From the NCBI GenBank assembly GCA_963210315.1, contig OY723246.1, positions 558,001 to 622,000 of the forward strand: a stretch of 64,000 nt of DNA, read 5' to 3'. This document shows positions 53,851 through 63,820 of this stretch, piece after piece. A program made the translations under genes and the position numbers. This DNA comes from Rhynchopus euleeides (Eukaryota; Euglenozoa; Diplonemea; Diplonemida; Diplonemidae). Positions within the stretch are counted from its first letter, which is position 1. Each line of letters starts with the position of its first letter. Under the pieces are notes generated by a model. That model was not told where the DNA came from. It worked only from the letters and a program-made list of their open reading frames with translations, and ran no database searches.

Positions 53851-54352
53851 AACGGGTAAAATAGGTGAAAAAAGTGAAAAACCGTTTTTTGACCCAAAAA
53901 ATGGCATTTCCTGGGGTGCGACCAATTGCGACCAGACCCAAATATGCCCAAAAAAACATATTTTTGGTGGGCTGGGTCTCGCATTCACCTTGTGTAATTC
54001 TAAATAATTTTTGTCTCACCAAAACCCCTAACGTTGGCACCCCTATAATGGAGCGTGGAAAAATGATACATTCCCCTCATGATTATGGGTCTTTTGCACA
54101 AAAATGGCCGAAAAAAGGCCTCCCAAGTGCCCCCGAACCTGTTTTCCTACCTCGAGGGTGGTTGCGAGGGTGGTGAATGCGATTTTCCCCAATTTTCGCC
54201 CAAAAATGGCTAAAAGGCCCAATCTGGGGGGGGGTGTTTATGAACGAACCCATATTTCCAAAATATAAAAATATTTTCGACATATTTTCAAAATATTTCC
54301 AAAATATAAAAATATTTTGGAAATATTTTCGAAAAATACAAAAATATTTTTT

Positions 54353-54461
54353 GGGGGCCCTCGCTACCAAGTGTGACTGAGTGAGAAAAAGTGAGAAGTC
54401 AGCCATGTTTGGCTGACAACTGACGACTCGTGACTCACAGTGACTCGTAGCGAGGGCCCCC
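54353..54461. mobile_element. 109-bp MITE, TIR GGGGGCCCTCGCTAC, TSD TTT
   Basis: Near-identical to 46046-46154, with TTT on both sides. Confidence 0.85.
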
Positions 54462-54814
54462 TTTATGCGAAAATGAAACATATTTTTGGCAAAAATATAT
54501 GTTTATGAAAAATATGTTTGGGGGCCCATGCCTAGGGGGGGTCATAAGCCCGTACAAAACCAAAATTTTCGACATACCATCAGAGCCGCCCTAATACCTG
54601 ATCTGACCCGAAAATCCGACCCATACCCCCCCGGAAACTGTCTGGGGCCCACTTGTGACACCTGATACGCACTTTTGTGATGATTTTTTGGGGTCCTAAA
54701 AAATGTACCTCAGTTTCGTACCTTGCCTTTGTACCTGAACCACTCCCGACCGCATTATTTCGTTCTTTGCAAGGGAAGGGTGTCACTACGCTCACTCAGC
54801 ACGCCGAGCAACAC

Positions 54815-55402
54815 ATGCCGCGTGCCCAGGGCCTCGCAGAGGTGTCAGATGCTGCTGCAGAGGAGTACCTTGCTCGAAAGACGCTCGCCAAACGGGAGAT
54901 GTGCGGGGTCTCGGCAGAGAGCGTTGTGGCAGACCTGCGTAAAAAGAAAACGGCACACGACATCGGTGAGGCGACATTATTTCGGGCGCTCCGTCGGGCT
55001 GGGTACGTAGGAGAGCGAGTGGGACGTGGTGACGACAGATATATGCAGTGGTGCATCAACTGCACGCACGTGCGGGAAAAGCGGCGTTCCTTGCTAGCCA
55101 AGAAAGATGTCACCTGCACTCCTACTCCTCCCACTCGTCCTGCTCCTACCCCCACACCAACTGATACGGGCAGTGAGAGTGATGGCAGCTCCAGAGCAGC
55201 AGATGATCTAGGAAGCAATGAGCGGGTCAGCCGGGCAGACTACCTCAGTCTGTACCGGAAGTACGAAGCGTTGCGGGCCCGCCACCACCGCCTCCAGGAG
55301 AGGACCCGAGGGTTGAGAGTAGGGTTGTACAACGCCAGGGGAGGGTATTCCCCTGGCGTTGAGACATCCGGCGACCTTGCGGTCGCACTGTGTGGGGGCT
55401 GA
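54815..55402 (+). CDS. Helix-turn-helix transposase-like protein fragment
   Basis: 195 residues from the first ATG beyond the inverted repeat. Residues ~30-85 (SVVADLRKKKTAHDIGEATL ... ALRRAGYVGERVGRG ... KRRSLLAKK) resemble the paired-like HTH of Tc1/mariner transposases, and the element has a TA-type target. A CINC Cys pair and a Pro/Thr-rich linker follow, then a short coiled segment (SLYRKYEALRARHHRLQERT). No DDE catalytic domain follows, so it is either truncated or a non-autonomous DNA-binding protein. Confidence 0.5.
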   Translation: MPRAQGLAEVSDAAAEEYLARKTLAKREMCGVSAESVVADLRKKKTAHDIGEATLFRALRRAGYVGERVGRGDDRYMQWCINCTHVREKRRSLLAKKDVTCTPTPPTRPAPTPTPTDTGSESDGSSRAADDLGSNERVSRADYLSLYRKYEALRARHHRLQERTRGLRVGLYNARGGYSPGVETSGDLAVALCGG

Positions 55403-55561
55403 GTCGGCAGGCAGATGCCGATCCAATGACCTTGTTGAGTCCCCACATGGTACACTCTCATACGTGTTGTCGAGACTGCGTGGTGTGCATATCCTGCGGG
55501 GCGCAAATTACACAGTCATTACACAGCCACTTCGGCTCTCAGGGCGTACAATATCCCAATC

Positions 55562-55831
55562 GTGCCTTCACAGGCTAAGATCGACGAAGCAAAAGCATCT
55601 ACAACGCTGCCTACTAATGCCGATGCAGCCTCCCAGGCGTACGAAGTACTCACAATGACCCATATGCGATCGAAGTACTACACCCAGAAGGTGGCTGAAC
55701 TCATTCTGCTGACGCAACAACACAACATTCCCACTAATCAGGTCAAGAAAGACCTTGCCGAGGCACTGGGGAAGGCAACATGCGTGCCACCTGAGCCAGA
55801 ACCACCGCAGAAAAGGCAAAGAACGAAATAA
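55562..55831 (+). pseudogene. Second coding fragment of the Tc1/mariner-like relic
   Basis: An open frame to the stop at 55829-55831 without an ATG at its start. Product ~89 residues, helical (YTQKVAELILLTQQHNIPTN, VKKDLAEALGKA), ending in a basic KRQRTK tail possibly for nuclear entry. Its stop abuts the right inverted repeat, as an element's last gene would. Confidence 0.4.
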
Positions 55832-56625
55832 TGCGGTCGGGAGTGGTTCAGGTACAAAGGCAAGGTACGAAACTGAGGTACATTTTTTAGGACCCCAAAA
55901 AATCATCACAAAAGTGCGTATCAGGTGTCACAAGTGGGCCCCAGACAGTTTCCGGGGGGGTATGGGTCGGATTTTCGGGTCAGATCAGGTATTAGGGCGG
56001 TTCTGATGGTATGTTGAAAATTTTGGTTTTCGTACGTTTTTAGGGGGGCTTACACGGTGGGATCTTGTAAATTTTACATGTATAACTACAAGTATATACA
56101 TGTATTATACATGTATAATACTTGCATGTCAACTATTATACATGTATAATACATGTATATGCCTGAAATATACATGTAAAATACATGTATATCAAGTAAA
56201 AATACAAGTATAATACTTGCATGTCAACTATTATACTTGTATTTTTACTTGATATACATGTATTTTACATGTATATTTCAGGCATTTACATGTATTTTAC
56301 ATGTATAATACTTGTCATGCAAGTATTATACATGTAAAATACTTGCATGACAAGTAAAATACATGTATAATACTTGCATGACAAGTAAAATACTTGCATG
56401 CAAGTAAAATACATGTATTTTACTTGCATGCAAGTATTTTACTTGTCATGCAAGTATTATACATGTATAATACTTGCATGACAAGTATTATACATGTAAA
56501 ATACATGTAAATGCCTGAAATATACATGTAAAATACATGTATATCAAGTAAAAATACATGTATAATAGTTGACATGCAAGTATTATACATGTATTTTTAC
56601 TTGATATACATGTATTTTACATGTA

Positions 56626-56970
56626 CCGTATACGTAAATATTATGGAACGTAAATATTATGGAACGGGCCCATTTTTGGCCGGTCCGTTCCATAATATTT
56701 ACGTTCCAAAATATTTACAGGGCCAGTTGGGGACTCGGTGGTGAGGACGGCTTGCGTCAGGAATCGCGCGAAAAGTGCACGAGTAGGTCCCGTCAGGGAC
56801 TCTGCATGCCGTCCGATCACCTGGTCCAAGTCCCCGAGTCGCAGAAAGCCCTGTAAATATTATGGAACGAAAAAAATCTGGAACGCCAACCCACCAGCGT
56901 TCCAAAATATTTACGTTCCATAATATTTACGTTCCATAATATTTACGTTCCAAAATATTTACGTATACGG
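56626..56970. mobile_element. 345-bp inner TA element, TIR CCGTATACGTAAATATT
   Basis: Ends in CCGTATACGTAAATATTATG and its complement, with TA both sides. Subterminal TTCCATAATATTTACG repeats at both ends. Confidence 0.8.
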
Positions 56971-56987
56971 TATATTTCAGGCATATA

Positions 56988-57797
56988 CCGTAAACGGAAA
57001 TATTGTGGACCGTAATAAAGGTGAACCGTACTATAGGTGGACCGTAAAAAAGATGGAACAAATGGGATTTTTCCGGAACTTGGAACATTTTTACGGTCCA
57101 CCTATTTTACGGTTGGGATCGTGGACTTGGCGGTTTTTTTTACGAGTTCCTTCGCGACGAAGTCGCGAAGGAACCAAGGAAATCGTACGACTGAAGCTGC
57201 AGGATTAACACCACAGGGCCTCAGCACAGAGTGTGCGCTCACCATCGTCCGGGAACTGTTCTCCCACAGTTACTGCAGGGTGTACTACACTAAAGGAGTA
57301 CGATTTCCCTTAATTTTCCGGGCACTGATTCACGAATTTACATCTGGAGGGAGCCCGGTGGTCTCAGCTTCTGTCTGCGCGCCCTGCCGTACTGTGGCTG
57401 CTTTTGTGGGCTCGTGCAGCAGGTTCTACTTTTACTTCTACCGGAATGCTCCTTGCATGGTACTACACTTCTCGAGGTGTGGTGGTGGGTGAGTCTCGAG
57501 GTGAGTGGTGGTGATCGTGCCTTTTCCACACGCAGGGAGGACTTGCTTCTCTTGCTGGTGTTGGTTGCGGTGGTGGAGGGAGGGTCCAAAGCTGGGAGGT
57601 CGGGAGGCCTACGTGTGGGTGTCTGCGGCGTGGAGGCCGCAGTCCGCGCCCCGCAACCCACCAGCCCGCGGGCGAAAAACGCATTGTCTTTTCCATATTC
57701 AGTCCCAATAAATGGTGGACCGTAAAAAAGATGGAACGTTTGGCCTTTTTTTGGGAACTTGGAACATTTTTACGGTCCACCCTTTTTCCGTTTACGG
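56988..57797. mobile_element. 810-bp inner TA element, TIR CCGTAAACGGAAA
   Basis: Close copy of 12052-12855, with TA both sides. It sits in the same position of the shell, so the two-layer structure was copied as a unit. Confidence 0.85.
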
Positions 57798-57903
57798 TAC
57801 ATGTATTATACATGCATAATAGTTGACATGCAAGTATTATACATGTAAAATACATGTATTATACTTGTAGTTATACATGTAAAATTTACAAGATCCCACC
57901 GTG

Positions 57904-58502
57904 CACCGGTCGATGGGGATGGATCACTCGCGTCTCACGGAATACATCGAGGTGAAGGGTGCACATCTGAGGGACATGCATGCAAGCAAATGCCGCCACC
58001 TCAAGAAAGCAAGCGGGGAGAACTTGCGGTGGGTGGGCACGTGGCAGTGGCCTGGCAGTCTGGATATGGCCAGCAGGGGAAGGGCGGATGCTGTATATTC
58101 TGTCCCGCTGCCCTGTGTCCCGTGAGAAGGCTTGTGTGTGTTATCCTCATTGCAGCACACCCGAATTCGGAACGAAGGCACGACACGCGATGCCGGAAGT
58201 GTGGTCCAGACAGCATGGCATATCCCACCCCACCCCACCAGTTGCTGTCTTTTGCACGTCTTTTGTGGCCCTGCCCCAACGCACACCCCCTTGGGCTGTG
58301 TGGAGGAGGTTCACGTTGTTGAGTCAGAAGATTCATTTCACGGTGTTGAAAAACGCCTGTTGCCTGATACACAAAGCTTGTTGTTTTCAAGTGACACAGA
58401 CGCTGCAGCCCCTGCAGGTTCTCATGTGCCCCCCTACCGCACACACGGTTGTCCCTCCGGCACCGCCATTGCAACTCCACTGCCGACACACACACACACA
58501 CC
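57904..58502. other. Unannotated region, no convincing gene
   Basis: Several short ORFs in conflicting frames; none shows a recognised motif. Ends in a (CA)n tract that precedes the next element. Confidence 0.4.
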
Positions 58503-58860
58503 CAAGCCCTCAAGACTCTTGAAGCGGCCTGACTATTTAGTGTCTTCGTCGCAGCAAGGGGGCGATATATACCACCCTTTTTATTGATTTCACGTGTCAG
58601 TGTTTGACTTTTTCGCAACTTCATTTCTTCCTTTTCTCCCTCTCCAACCCCACCCGTGACACCACCAGGGTTTAGCTAGCCCTGGTCCGATTATCCCCGG
58701 TTCTTCGCTGAAGAGACGCGGCCGGGGGGAGGGGTACGAAGAGTACGCGTCGAAACCGGTGTCACGCCGTGTTGGGGAATCCTTCGGGAGTGCGATACTG
58801 AAGGGGAGGTGCTACTGCCCGTGCAGGGCGACACCGCCTTAAAACTTTATAACCACACAC
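58503..58860 (+). repeat. 358-bp terminal direct repeat, left
   Basis: Its last ~116 bp equal the LINE 5' UTR (25937-26050). Contains CCAGGG/CCCTGG and GTAC/GTAC hairpins and the ribozyme. Confidence 0.9.
58682..58759 (+). ncRNA. Type III hammerhead ribozyme, copy 1
   Basis: Core CTGAAGA (58708-58714), stem II GACGCG/CGCGTC (58715-58720, 58746-58751), GAAA (58752-58755). Stem III CTGGT/ACCGG (58682-58686 with 58755-58759, one G-U). Cleavage triplet GTC, cut predicted after C58687. Stem I CGA/TCG (58688-58690, 58705-58707). All near-invariant hammerhead positions fit, including A15.1-U16.1, C15.2-G16.2, G10.1-C11.1 and 1.1-2.1. Stem I is short and its loop-loop contacts cannot be judged. Confidence 0.7.
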
Positions 58861-59301
58861 AAACCCTCTATTCCCCCAGGCCTGATGAGCAATCCCCCCT
58901 GCCTCATGTTGTGACTTCCTTTCTACCTTGCACAAAACATCCCATTTGCCCCTTTACTTCCTTCGAAAGTGTTGTGACTACCCCCCCTTCCCCACCCCTC
59001 GGGAGTGCCACTCCTCTGGTGGTTAAAAGTGACCCGCCGTTGTGCCTTCGGCATCTGTTGCGTGTGCCGTCGTATGCTTCCTATGCACTAGTTATAGCTA
59101 TCCGGGGGCGGCCTGCTGTCGCACCAGTGGGCTGCCCCACCTCTGCACCCTCGGTTTTTAAGATGTTCACCACAGCGGAGAATGATCCCCTTCTCTGTGG
59201 CGATCGAGCCAAGCTGGACGAGGTTCGCCTTCGGGCGAAGGTCATGTGGGCGGACAAAAGGTGCCTGCTCCTGAGACTCATCAGCAACCTGTTTCTTCCT
59301 T
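58861..59301. other. Internal region of the retrozyme-like element
   Basis: 441 bp, C/T-rich in its first half. No RT, integrase or protease signature, so the element is non-autonomous. Confidence 0.6.
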
Positions 59302-59659
59302 CAAGCCCTCAAGACTCTTGAAGCGGCCTGACTATTTAGTGTCTTCGTCGCAGCAAGGGGGCGATATATACCACCCTTTTTATTGATTTCACGTGTCAGT
59401 GTTTGACTTTTTCGCAACTTCATTTCTTCCTTTTCTCCCTCTCCAACCCCACCCGTGACACCACCAGGGTTTAGCTAGCCCTGGTTCGATTATCCCCGGT
59501 TCTTCGCTGAAGAGACGCGGCCGGGGGGAGGGGTACGAAGAGTACGCGTCGAAACCGGTGTCACGTCGTGTTGGGGAATCCTTCGGGAGTGCGATACTGA
59601 AGGGGAGGTGCTACTGCCCGTGCAGGGCGACACCGCCTTAAAACTTTATAACCACACAC
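59302..59659 (+). repeat. 358-bp terminal direct repeat, right
   Basis: Offset exactly 799 bp from the left copy. Differences noticed: C58687/T59486 and C58767/T59566. Confidence 0.9.
59481..59558 (+). ncRNA. Type III hammerhead ribozyme, copy 2
   Basis: Same core as copy 1. The only change within the motif is at the cleavage residue: the triplet is GTT instead of GTC, still an allowed NUH site. Cut predicted after T59486. Confidence 0.7.
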
Positions 59660-60781
59660 ACACACCCATCACCAGGCACCCCACCTGTCGGGCCAAGGGC
59701 CTGCGCGTATGGGTCGTGCTGTGAGGTCAGCATAGCTTGGTGCACCTGACAGCCTTGTCCAATGGCTACCCCTGCCCATGACTGGGACAAGCTCGCCATC
59801 GGCGATCTGGTTGTCTTCCCCGGGCGTCGAGAGGGGAAGGTCCGTGGTGCTGTCGTGGTGGCGGCGTCGAAATCCGCCACACAGGTATGAAAGATGCATG
59901 CAGCATATAGCCCCGTTCCGAATCAGACCGAGCGGTGAAGCGTGTCGGGGGAGTGGGGGAGTGGGGCCGAAACACGGGGGGGACCCAGGGAGGATATCAA
60001 GCGACCACACAGCCTTTGATCGGGCCAAAAGTGTGTCTCTCAACAGAAAAGCCAGTCCACCCCCCCAGGATCTGTTCTCCCCACACACGTTGCTGGGGGG
60101 GCGTGAGGGTGATCTCCACAGAAAACAATTGAATGGCCAGCACAGAAAGCGGCGGATATTGCGCCTTCAAGATTTACCATGGCACCCTTTTTTCAGTCCT
60201 GGGTAAGACGTTAAACTGCCTGGGGGGGCCGTCCCCGGACCATGACGGGTGCCTGCACCAGGAGTCTAGCACGGCCGTGGTCCAGGGCATGACCGAAAAC
60301 TGCTTGGGTACCGAGGCTCCCCAGACCAGGATGGGTGGAGACACCTGGAGTCTAAATAGTCACACCACGTCAGGCCAGACCTTCGCATTGCACTCCGCGA
60401 AGACTGCCACACAGCCGCGGGGCAGGTGTGCAGCCTGTGGAAAACCTCGTACAGAAAAGACTGTAAGGGACGACAGCCCCGCCGAGGCGATACAGCGCCA
60501 GACGCGGCCCGAGTTTCTGGAGACCGACCGGGGAACTGGTACGTCTTCAGGATAAGCGCCTCACAGAGGACTGATCCTCACCTGTGTGATCCGTGAACCT
60601 CAGCCCCATGGTGCTGGAGTGGAGCGGGTGCCTCGACCTCTTTTCGGGTTTTTTCTATTTCTTTATTTTCTTTTGGGTGCGTCCACCAAAGAAAACGTGG
60701 CCACCCACTCGCAGAGGCTCCCGAAAGCTCCAGCATCAGCTCGAGGTTCATGGTGTAGATCGGTGTCTCCAGAAGAAGGGG
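59660..60781. other. Unannotated region and probable 5' leader of the next gene
   Basis: A 140-codon ORF at 60133-60555 (Cys pair CAACGKP near its end) is unrecognised; a GGGTAAGA string at 60203 could be a cis-intron donor but no acceptor is evident. 60640-60715 is T-rich and ends in CCAAAG, a plausible trans-splice acceptor for the downstream gene. Confidence 0.4.
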
Positions 60782-62127
60782 ATGTCCGGTCGACGAAGAC
60801 AAACGACGAAGACAACCACACAGGCCGCACAAAAAAAAACCCCTACAACCTGAGCTCTGGATCCAACTACGAGCTTTTTGACAGAGGTGCGGAGGGTGAT
60901 ATAACAATCACGATTTTAAACACTGGCCCCACCACTCCCCACCCCCTTCAGTTCATCACGGCGAAGCTGCTGCGGCAGAGCGGGAATCCTCAGGCACCCG
61001 AGGCGGTGATCTTCGAGCTTCCGGAGAGCCCTGAGACGATCATCATCCCGCAGACCAGCCTCCTGGCCTCCGTCCGCGGGAAGCCCGGCAAGGAGCGCTT
61101 CGTGCTCCGCCGCGAAAACTTCGCGAAATGGGAGCTGAAAGCCAGGGCAGGCGACAAGCGCCAGACCACCGCCACCGCCACCTCCGCGGATGACGACTCC
61201 ACGCTGGAGTCGTCCGCCTCCTCCTCCTCCTCAGACTCCTCCACAAGCTCTTCCGACGACTCCAGCTCCTCCTCCAGCGGAAGCCCGCAGAAGCGGCGCC
61301 GCCAGGCAGCCCCTCCGCCCATACGCCGACCCCACGCCACCGCCAACACCGCCGCCGCACCCCCCCGCCCCGGCCAGAAAGCACCAACCGCATCGCCGCC
61401 GAGGCGAGGGAAGGGGAGCGTGTCGCCAGCCCCCCAAGCCAGCGCCGCCGCTGCTGCGCCCGCCCCCTCGGGATCCTCCAGCTCGCAGCAGGGCGTGGCG
61501 AAGGAGGCGTCGATCACCTTCAAGAAGGCCTTCCTCGCGCTGCGGCGGCTGCACGCCGTGGTGCATGTCCCGTCTCTCTGCGATGTGGGCGGTGCCGGCG
61601 TCCCGCCCGAGGAGGGTGCAGGAGGTGCGTCGGAGGGCAAGCAGAGGCAGGCGGTGCCAGAGCCTGCGTCGGTCCGGCCTCTCCTGGAGGCGCTGCGCGG
61701 GAGTCTTGCGAAGCTGCCGCAGGAGGAGCGGGGGAGATTCCGCAGGGAGGGGCGCGGGGTGATCGACGAGGTGGTGGCGGCGCTGCAGGCCGCCTCCCTC
61801 GCGCTGCTAGTCGGGGGGATCACGGCTGTCACCACGGCGATCGGCCCGACCCCCTTCGTCGCCTCGGTTTCGGCCATCCTGGTTTCGGTGCTGGGTGGTG
61901 GTGGTGGCGGGCCTGCCGGTTCCACGCGGCTCTCAGCTGCTGACACGGCGCTCCTCCATTCCATCCGGCCTGTTGCTGCGCGTGCCTCAGATTCTTCGGG
62001 GCACGCACACACCCAGCTGCCTGTTGGGCAGGTTAGAGGTTCCACCAGCGGGAAGCCTGGCAAAGGGCCTGGGGCAAAGCCGCCCCAGCAGCAGCAGGCG
62101 CGGGATCAGGTGATTGAGTTGTTGTAG
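60782..62127 (+). CDS. Unrecognised Ser/Ala/Pro-rich protein with apparent frameshift at an A9 run
   Basis: The only ATG after the polypyrimidine tract (60782, MSGRRRQTTKTTTQAA) is one base out of frame with the long ORF. The frames meet at the A9 tract 60830-60838, where one extra A would join them into about 448 residues; I suspect an assembly or homopolymer error. N-terminal ~100 residues: a beta-rich, compact-looking domain (ITITILNTG, FITAKLLRQ, ETIIIPQTSLLASV). Middle: Asp/Ser-rich acidic tract, then a basic Pro/Ala/Arg-rich linker. C-terminal third: helical segment (FKKAFLALRRLHAVV) and a long hydrophobic stretch (ALLVGGITAVTTAIG, FVASVSAILVSVL) that may be a membrane hairpin. Family not recognised. 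Confidence 0.55.
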
Positions 62128-63820
62128 AGTATGGGGGTGGAGGGGGTGGGGGTGGGTGGTTTGTGTTAGCAGAATTGGAGAAGAGTGGCACGGCAGCACA
62201 GCCATGAAAAAAAATGTGATCTGCACGCGACTGGCCTCCCCCCCCAGTACAGAGGATGCACAGCTGGAGGTAGTGACTTCCTGATTTTTTGAGCAGTTTT
62301 GAACATGGTCGAGAACAGCATTTGTCTTTAAACTTGCCTGTCACCCCCCCAGCGCAGAGGGGGTTGAGGTCTGGTGTGGGGCAAACATACAGAGGGGCTA
62401 CCGGTTGCACAAACAAAACAAAAGAGACCCGGCAATCCTCTGTGGGTGGGGTGGGTGCGGGTGCGTCGTGCAAAAAAAAGGCATTTTTCTGCAATTCGGA
62501 GTCTCCTGAGCGAAAATCAAACCCCCCCCCCCCCCCTCCCCTTTTGTATAGAATCCTGCGGGACAAGGACAGTTGCAGCAGCAGATGTGGATGCCAGGAG
62601 GGCAATGCTTAGCTGCAGGAGGGGGCGGTGTGTGCCGATGATGAGTGCGTGCACAGAGGGCTCGCAGATGGGGGTCAGGGGGGTGAGAGCTGCAACCTCT
62701 CCCCCCCTCCCCTCCCCCACCTGTTCGCCATGCACCTCTGCAGGGGGAGAGATGGTGTGGGTATTGTGTGGCGTGTGTATCTACACTACTACGAAGAGGC
62801 CTTTGGGTCCCCTTGGGTTCAAGGGAGAGGAGAACATCCTCCACCAGCAACCTTCCCCCACCCCTCCCCTTTGGCGGATTGGTGGCAGATCACGGCCCTT
62901 TGAGAGTGTTGCAACCCAAACTATCTTGTCGTACCGCGTCAAGCCACACACACCACACCGCATCCCACACAGACACTGCCTGTTCGCAGCACATCTACAC
63001 ACACAGCACGATGCCTTTCGTCGGGACTGGTCTGTTCGCGGTGCTGCTCTCGAAGAAGCGGGTCGCGTGAGGGTGGGAGAAGGCGCGTGGTGGGGTGTGC
63101 ATGCTTGCGACGGCAACGCTGCACGCCTGTGCCACGATGAAGGATGGGTGGGTGTGGCGGGTGTGGCGCACCAGCACCCAAGTGCGCAGCAGTGTGCGGT
63201 GCGCAGCACTGCCCAGCAATCCACTTCCGCCGTGCGTTTCGTTTCGTTTTGGGGAAGGGAGGTGAGGAGGGGGCGGCGTGCAGCGTGGCTGTGTGGCAGT
63301 GTGGCAGCACAGTGCAGGCCCCGCTGGATGGGCTGCAGTGCAAGTGCATGTGCAACTGCATGTGCATGTAGATGTGTATGCACGTCGTGCCGCAGCACCA
63401 TCCGGCAGTGTGCTGTGCGGTGCCTGCCTGCCCTGCCTTTGTCCTGCCGTGTCCTGTCTTCCCTTCCCTTCCCTTGTCTTGTCTTATCTTGTCCCACCAT
63501 CTTGCCTTGCCCTTGCCTTTCGGGCACAGCCGTGTGCCGGGTGTGCCCCTGTTGCGGAGCACGCCGCGGTGTCGGCACGAGCTGTGCTCTCCTGCACTTG
63601 CCCCACTGACGCCTGTGCAAACCACGATGCCGGCCGTGAGGGCTGACTTGCAACAATCCGTGCAGTACCACCCCACCCCCACCCCCACCCCTCCACCATT
63701 TCTTTGCCCCACCCACGCCCGAACCCCCACCACCCCACCACCCCCCCCTCCACCAGGGACACCCCCACTACACGTTCCCCCCCTCCCCCAACTCCACCAC
63801 CTCCCCCTACCCTATCAACT
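62128..63820. other. Intergenic region and leader of ITP pyrophosphatase gene
   Basis: No gene supported; ORFs here are low-complexity and conflict. Features: poly-C (62521-62536), a TCCC/TTGTC pyrimidine tract (63440-63500) and a long C-rich tract (63665-63810) just upstream of the next ATG, suitable as a trans-splicing polypyrimidine signal. Confidence 0.5.

Larger units (their letters stand above)
47785..54290. mobile_element. ~6.5-kb inverted-repeat element containing the 58-bp array
   Basis: The left arm (TTCGTTCATAAACACCCC...CAGATTGGGCC...AATCGCATTCACCACC, 47808-47895) is the reverse complement of the right arm (54168-54256), and AT-rich outer sequence also matches. Between them are degenerate sequence without long ORFs (47.9-50.4 kb) and the minisatellite. 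Like the 12.9-18.2 kb element it is a transposon-like shell around a large tandem array. Confidence 0.6.
54535..56045. mobile_element. Tc1/mariner-like relic with ~230-bp inverted repeats
   Basis: 54565-54775 is the reverse complement of 55840-56025 (for example GGACCCCAAAAAATCATC / GATGATTTTTTGGGGTCC). The left end TAGGGGGGGTCATAAGC resembles the 5874 element; the extreme right end has diverged and runs into the TA of the next element. It encodes a helix-turn-helix protein. Confidence 0.7.
56053..57903. mobile_element. Outer nested TA element carrying two inner elements
   Basis: Same CACGGTGGGATCTTGTAAAT shell as 11756-12901, with a longer TACATGTA/ACTTGCATG palindrome array (56080-56620). 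TA at the left, CA at the right (decayed TA). Confidence 0.8.
58503..59659 (+). mobile_element. Retrozyme-like element with hammerhead-bearing direct repeats
   Basis: Two 358-bp direct repeats (58503-58860, 59302-59659; two substitutions noticed) enclose 441 bp. (CA)n-CCC flanks on both sides could be the target duplication. The size resembles plant retrozymes and TRIMs. Each repeat has a hammerhead motif, so RNA spanning both would be cut into a 799-nt unit. A 170-codon frame crossing the centre (58809-59321) has no recognised domain and may be fortuitous. Confidence 0.7.

Noticed and set aside
60133..60555. Ribosomal protein L24e-like ORF (CAFKIYHG)
   Set aside because: Only a few residues resemble the family; the second Cys pair spacing and downstream conserved block are absent.
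62374..63609. 411-codon plus-strand ORF upstream of ITP pyrophosphatase
   Set aside because: Runs through poly-C and microsatellite DNA; composition-driven, with an equally long ORF on the other strand.
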